Part shown: in pieces, positions 5,961-9,110 of the stretch
Layout of the letters: every line of letters starts with the position of its first letter
Numbering within the stretch: the first letter of the stretch is position 1
Assembly (NCBI GenBank): GCA_047514575.1
Contig: JAKZYH010000475.1
Span: forward strand, 1 to 9,110
Reading direction: 5' to 3'
DNA: 9,110 bases
Source of the DNA: CAUZIZ01 sp047514575
GTDB lineage: Bacteria > Acidobacteriota > UBA6911 > RPQK01 > JAJDTT01
Position numbers and translations under genes: made by a program
Notes under the pieces: model-generated
What the model saw: the letters and a program-made list of their open reading frames with translations, nothing else
What the model was told of the DNA's origin: nothing
Databases searched by the model: none

Positions 5961-8757
5961 CGAAAGGGAGAATTGCTGCGACGACTGGGCGGTCTCCGTC
6001 TGCGGAGACGCTAGGACCTACGCCTTGGCTCTCACTCACATGGAGGAGGCCCGACGAACCTCTCCATCGCTCTCAGTAGCCGCTTCTGGGGGCCGACTTA
6101 TCGACCGGATTCGGCGTCTTCTCAAGGTCTCTCCGCCCCGTCGGGACCGCGGCCCGGGATGGCTAGGAGCCTCGCTCTGCGCCGGCCTGCTGCTGATTAT
6201 CGGCTTCGTCATGGATGCTTCCGTTTTGGAGAGCTCTCCTGGGCCTGAGCCAAAGCGTCAACCAGCTGGGCAACATCTCTCACAGCAGGACCAGGCCGCC
6301 CCAGCCTCAATCACTGAAACTGTGACAGCAGCGAAGCAGGCTGTAGAACAAGCGCAGAGGGCAATAGTACAGGCACAGGAGGCTGTAACCCAGGCTATGG
6401 AACAAAAGGCCGTAGGACCATCCAGACCGTCGGCCTCCGAAGCCCCAGATCTGGCTATGAAGAGACAGCTCTTAGCCCTTCTCAAGAAAAGCCTGAAGCA
6501 CAACGAGGAGAGCAAGAAACGGCTCCTGCAGGTCGAATTGGGCCAGGATGGAATCCCCAATGCACCGGAGTTTCTTCAGCTCTCGGACGCTCACTTAGCC
6601 ACAGCGCAGTACTACGAGAAGATGGGGAACCTGGATAAGGCACTGTCCCACCTGCAGTCCGCACAGAGTCTGAATCCGCAAAGTAACGCCGAGATCAACA
6701 GAGTCCGAGGTCGCATCTTCAAGAAAATTGACGCTATGGGGATTTCGATCCACGAGTTCATCTCGGAGGTCGTCTTACAGGCTTCAGGCGAACTCAACAG
6801 CAACGTAACCTCGTACGCCAGCAAGATGGATCCGGCGGTTCTGGAGAAGATCACTTCTTTGAGCGAAATGTTGGACAGGCCTCTGGAAACGAGTCTCCGG
6901 AAGGCAGACGCAATTCGGCAGGGCGCCGAGTCCTTCAAGCCCTTTCAGCTGAAGACGCTGCGAGGGGAGAGCAGAAGCCTTGATAATTTTCAGCAGCCGG
7001 TTCTGTTGATAAGCTTCATCTTTCCGTCGTGCGGTCCCTGCCTCCGTGACGCCCCCGTTCTTGAGGAGATCTACCAGCGCTACAAAAACCAGGGTCTGGA
7101 GATCATCGCGATCAATACCGATCCCGAACGATCCGGGTCACTCTCCGCGTGGCGGGAGGATTCTGGAACCTCGTTTCCGGTCCTGGGAGGCACCACCAGA
7201 CAAGCTCTGAAGGAGGACTACGGTGTCTATCCTGGAGACAGGAGCGGTACGGCCTACTTCCTGTTGAATCGCCAGAGACAGGTGATCTTCAGACACTGGG
7301 CAGGCCAGGTCGTCCAAGACGGCTCCCTTGAAGCCGAGATACGCCACCTTCTTGGACAGGAGTCCGGCTTCACTCCGGTGAAGGCCGCCTCTGAACCCGA
7401 GCCTGAGTCGCCATCATCCTTCCGGATACAGATCCATCCCGAAAGACCAGAACCTGGACAGAGGGTTCGTCTGAGCATCGAGCCTGGTTCTTCGGGAACG
7501 CAAGCTCGGGACTGGACTCTCTTCTACGGCTTCGAATACTGGGACACCTTTCTCCAAAGGAGGAAAGAGGCGAAACTGCAGTTTCGCGGAGAACAGTTGT
7601 GGACCAGTATCGAACTTCCTCCAGACGCAGCGTACCTGGCGGTCCTCGTGAAGGGTCCCGGGGTCGGAGACGACGGCGGTGAGCCCACCTGGTGGGACAC
7701 TTACCTATACCGGAATGGCCAGCCGGCCCGAAAGGCAAGACTCGAGAGAGGCCTTATGTCCCTCCGAGGAAGACTGGGCCAAGATGAAAAAGAATCCCGT
7801 GCCCTGACGCTCTTCTCCGAGGAGATCGAGGTCTACCCTGAAACTGCCGAGGCCCGAGCCCAGATCTGGGCGATTCGACACCAGCTGGCCGGCTATTCGC
7901 AGGAGAGTCGAGATGACCTGGAGGGTGAGATCTCGAACTTTCTGGAAGATCGGAAGGACAAGCCCTGGGCCTGGAAGGCAGCCATCATAGCGCTCAACCA
8001 GATTCGGCGGGGGTTTGTGGTCGATTTGGCGCGGGAGGCGACGAGACGGTTTCCTGACGATGAGTCTTTCGACTTCCTGGTGCTACACCACCTGCAAGGG
8101 AGACCCGCTGATCTTGAGGCGCTGCCGAATCTGTCTCAGCACTGGAAGGAGAATCTCGTTTACTGGAATATGCTCTTCCGAGCCTACGTGTGGCGGAATC
8201 CGGAGCCGGAACTTCTGTACAAGGTAGGCAAGGAACTGTTGGCCCGGACTCCGAAAGAAATGGACGAGCAGGGCGAAGCCCGCCTTTTGGTAGCCGAGGC
8301 CTGGCTCAAGCATAAAGTGGATCCCGGTGAGGCTGAGAAAGTAGCTCGCGCGGCGGTGTCGATTGCTGAGGTCCGACGACCCGATGCGCTGACGTCTGAG
8401 TCGACTCACGATCGCGACGACGCCAACCTGATCCGGGAGTTCAGCCGCAGTCCTCTGGGCTGGGCACTCTACCAGCAGGGACGCTATCAGGAAGCCCTCG
8501 GCGAGCTACAACGAGCCGTCCAGCTGCGCGAGGAATTGAGAGTGAGGGCCTCGGCGCTCTACTACCGGCTGGGAGCTACCCTGGAAAAGCTGAACCGCGG
8601 CGAAGAGGCACGTGAGGCCTATCTGAAGGAGCTGGCCTGGGGGTCCCACGTCGAGCCCCTCACCCGTAGGGCTCTCGGTGACCTCCAACTGCGGCTGGGC
8701 GGCAGCCAGGAAGAACTGGAGCTGTTGATAAAGCAGCAAAGCCGTCAGCCACTGTAG
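5638..8757 (+). CDS. BlaR1-like M56 metallopeptidase fused to TPR, redoxin and beta-module/TPR sensor domains
   Basis: This is the main part of a BlaR1-type sensor; the homologous frame starts at 5608, and GTG 5638 is only the first possible start in this frame. Residues are numbered for the repaired 1197-residue protein. The M56 zinc protease has HELAH at 228-232 and NERENCCDDW at 266-275, which probably carries the third zinc ligand. A fourth membrane segment lies at about 330-352. By BlaR1 topology everything after it is outside the cytoplasm: a coiled coil (about 383-415), a TPR pair (about 470-520), a redoxin domain (590-735) with Cys623-Gly-Pro-Cys626, and a beta-module/TPR unit (755-1193) duplicated from the upstream effector. 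The redoxin lacks the usual cis-proline (Gly695 in RSGTAYF). Classical BlaR1 is about 600 residues with a penicillin-binding sensor; none is seen here. It probably detects a periplasmic thiol or ligand state and triggers BlaI removal. Confidence 0.87.
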   Translation: MKETRPVESKWQRLLEDLALRMGINRTIRFLESGLAKVPAVVGGLRPVILVPAAALTGLSVTQLEAVLAHELAHIRRHDYLVNLLQAIVETLLFYHPAVWWISRQVRNERENCCDDWAVSVCGDARTYALALTHMEEARRTSPSLSVAASGGRLIDRIRRLLKVSPPRRDRGPGWLGASLCAGLLLIIGFVMDASVLESSPGPEPKRQPAGQHLSQQDQAAPASITETVTAAKQAVEQAQRAIVQAQEAVTQAMEQKAVGPSRPSASEAPDLAMKRQLLALLKKSLKHNEESKKRLLQVELGQDGIPNAPEFLQLSDAHLATAQYYEKMGNLDKALSHLQSAQSLNPQSNAEINRVRGRIFKKIDAMGISIHEFISEVVLQASGELNSNVTSYASKMDPAVLEKITSLSEMLDRPLETSLRKADAIRQGAESFKPFQLKTLRGESRSLDNFQQPVLLISFIFPSCGPCLRDAPVLEEIYQRYKNQGLEIIAINTDPERSGSLSAWREDSGTSFPVLGGTTRQALKEDYGVYPGDRSGTAYFLLNRQRQVIFRHWAGQVVQDGSLEAEIRHLLGQESGFTPVKAASEPEPESPSSFRIQIHPERPEPGQRVRLSIEPGSSGTQARDWTLFYGFEYWDTFLQRRKEAKLQFRGEQLWTSIELPPDAAYLAVLVKGPGVGDDGGEPTWWDTYLYRNGQPARKARLERGLMSLRGRLGQDEKESRALTLFSEEIEVYPETAEARAQIWAIRHQLAGYSQESRDDLEGEISNFLEDRKDKPWAWKAAIIALNQIRRGFVVDLAREATRRFPDDESFDFLVLHHLQGRPADLEALPNLSQHWKENLVYWNMLFRAYVWRNPEPELLYKVGKELLARTPKEMDEQGEARLLVAEAWLKHKVDPGEAEKVARAAVSIAEVRRPDALTSESTHDRDDANLIREFSRSPLGWALYQQGRYQEALGELQRAVQLREELRVRASALYYRLGATLEKLNRGEEAREAYLKELAWGSHVEPLTRRALGDLQLRLGGSQEELELLIKQQSRQPL
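7426..8742 (+). repeat. Duplicated beta-module/TPR unit, copy B (C-terminus of the sensor)
   Basis: It encodes 439 residues (755-1193 of the repaired sensor) collinear with effector residues 64-502, with identical total length. In the effector the unit precedes the thioredoxin domain; here it follows the redoxin domain. The flanking thioredoxin-like domains of the two genes are much less alike than the repeated unit. Confidence 0.85.
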
Positions 8758-9110
8758 CCTAAACGCACACGGGGCCGACATGAATCCAAGTTCCGAGGAA
8801 AGAGCGGATGCCAGCAGGCGGGAGCAAACTGAAACCTCACTTTCTTGCTTGGGATGGAGAAAGGACGTAACCCATTAATTTAGAGTGGGATAGAACATTC
8901 TCCAAACGATCGTCTGAAAACCGTGGCGGTGGCCTCCAGGCCGCCGTTTTTCGAGCCAACGGCTCGAAGGAAAGAACACGGCGGCCTGGAGGCCACCGCC
9001 ACGTTGTCGACTCAAGTTTCTTTCTCGAATGGGGCCAGCGTGGCTGGGAGTGGGACTAACCTGAAACTTCATTTGGTTCCCAAGTCGAATACCCCCCCCC
9101 GAGAGAAGGA
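8758..9110. other. Intergenic region without a convincing gene
   Basis: After the sensor stop there are 353 bases with no supported gene. A 32-codon ATG frame at 8780-8878 has no clear Shine-Dalgarno and no recognisable motif. The stretch contains the inverted repeat described separately and a run of nine C at 9092-9100. No classical terminator with a U-tract directly follows the sensor stop. Confidence 0.6.
8922..9003. repeat. Perfect 26-bp inverted repeat with nested hairpin (REP/MITE-like element)
   Basis: Arms 8922-8947 and 8978-9003 are exact reverse complements (26 of 26), built around GGCCTCCAGGCC. Each arm is itself nearly palindromic. The 30-base interval contains a second dyad, TTCGAGCC (8950-8957) and GGCTCGAA (8961-8968) with a three-base loop. 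GC-rich paired palindromes after a gene resemble REP/BIME elements or a small MITE. It could also act as a bidirectional transcription stop. No transposase or target-site duplication is evident. Confidence 0.8.

Noticed and set aside
4775..8757. A classical beta-lactam resistance operon (blaI-blaR1)
   Set aside because: No beta-lactamase or penicillin-binding sensor domain (SxxK/SxN/KTG set) is seen in the window; only the regulatory chassis is shared.
8780..8878. A 32-codon ATG frame after the sensor gene
   Set aside because: No Shine-Dalgarno, no recognisable motif, and chance frames of this size are common in GC-rich DNA.
9092..9100. Run of nine C as a possible phase-variation tract
   Set aside because: It is not inside or just upstream of a supported gene, and homopolymer length near a window edge is often unreliable.

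Overview
The window looks like a chromosomal segment from a GC-rich (about 58-60% by eye) Gram-negative bacterium, most likely an Acidobacteriota member. The evidence is indirect. It has a BlaI/M56 (BlaR1-like) regulatory pair with no beta-lactamase, TPR plus thioredoxin-like secreted proteins, a DUF2007 protein with a RanBP2-type zinc finger, and a MutS-related ATPase. This mixture is common in that phylum, but no marker gene here settles the taxonomy.

Left third (minus strand). Positions 24-365 encode a DUF2007/zinc-finger protein. It sits 16 bases downstream of a decayed MutS-related ATPase (382 to about 1045) that has lost its N-terminus and carries a one-base frameshift just after Walker A. 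A MarR-family repressor (1998-2450) and a class I SAM-dependent methyltransferase (1199-1975) form a second minus-strand operon. Its promoter carries three alternating AGTCAA/TTGACT half-sites between and over the -35 and -10, so it is probably autoregulated.

Right two thirds (plus strand). A three-gene locus runs from 2706 to 8757: (i) an exported 690-residue protein with a beta-rich module, a helical TPR region and a C-terminal CSPC thioredoxin domain; (ii) a BlaI/MecI/CopY-family repressor; (iii) a giant BlaR1-type M56 metallopeptidase sensor of about 1197 residues if one frameshift is repaired. The predicted extracytoplasmic part of the sensor contains a coiled coil, TPRs, a CGPC redoxin domain and a full second copy of the beta-rich/TPR module found in gene (i). 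The two copies are collinear over exactly 439 codons, but the order relative to the thioredoxin domain is swapped. Gene (i) and the repressor are each preceded by a perfect sigma-70 promoter (TTGACA-17-TATAAT) overlaid by the same pair of dyads, ACGA-N6-TCGT, with centres 23 bp apart. The second promoter lies inside the 3' coding end of gene (i).

The proposed logic parallels BlaR1/BlaI, where the sensor domain is homologous to the beta-lactamase it induces. The sensor would detect, through the shared module and/or the redoxin domain, the same ligand or redox state that the secreted effector handles, activate its M56 protease, and remove BlaI from both promoters. The ligand is unknown. The single-base frameshift in the sensor is either a real inactivation or a sequence error.

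The right end (8758-9110) has no convincing gene. It holds a perfect 26-bp inverted repeat (8922-8947 / 8978-9003) with a nested hairpin, resembling a REP/MITE-like element.
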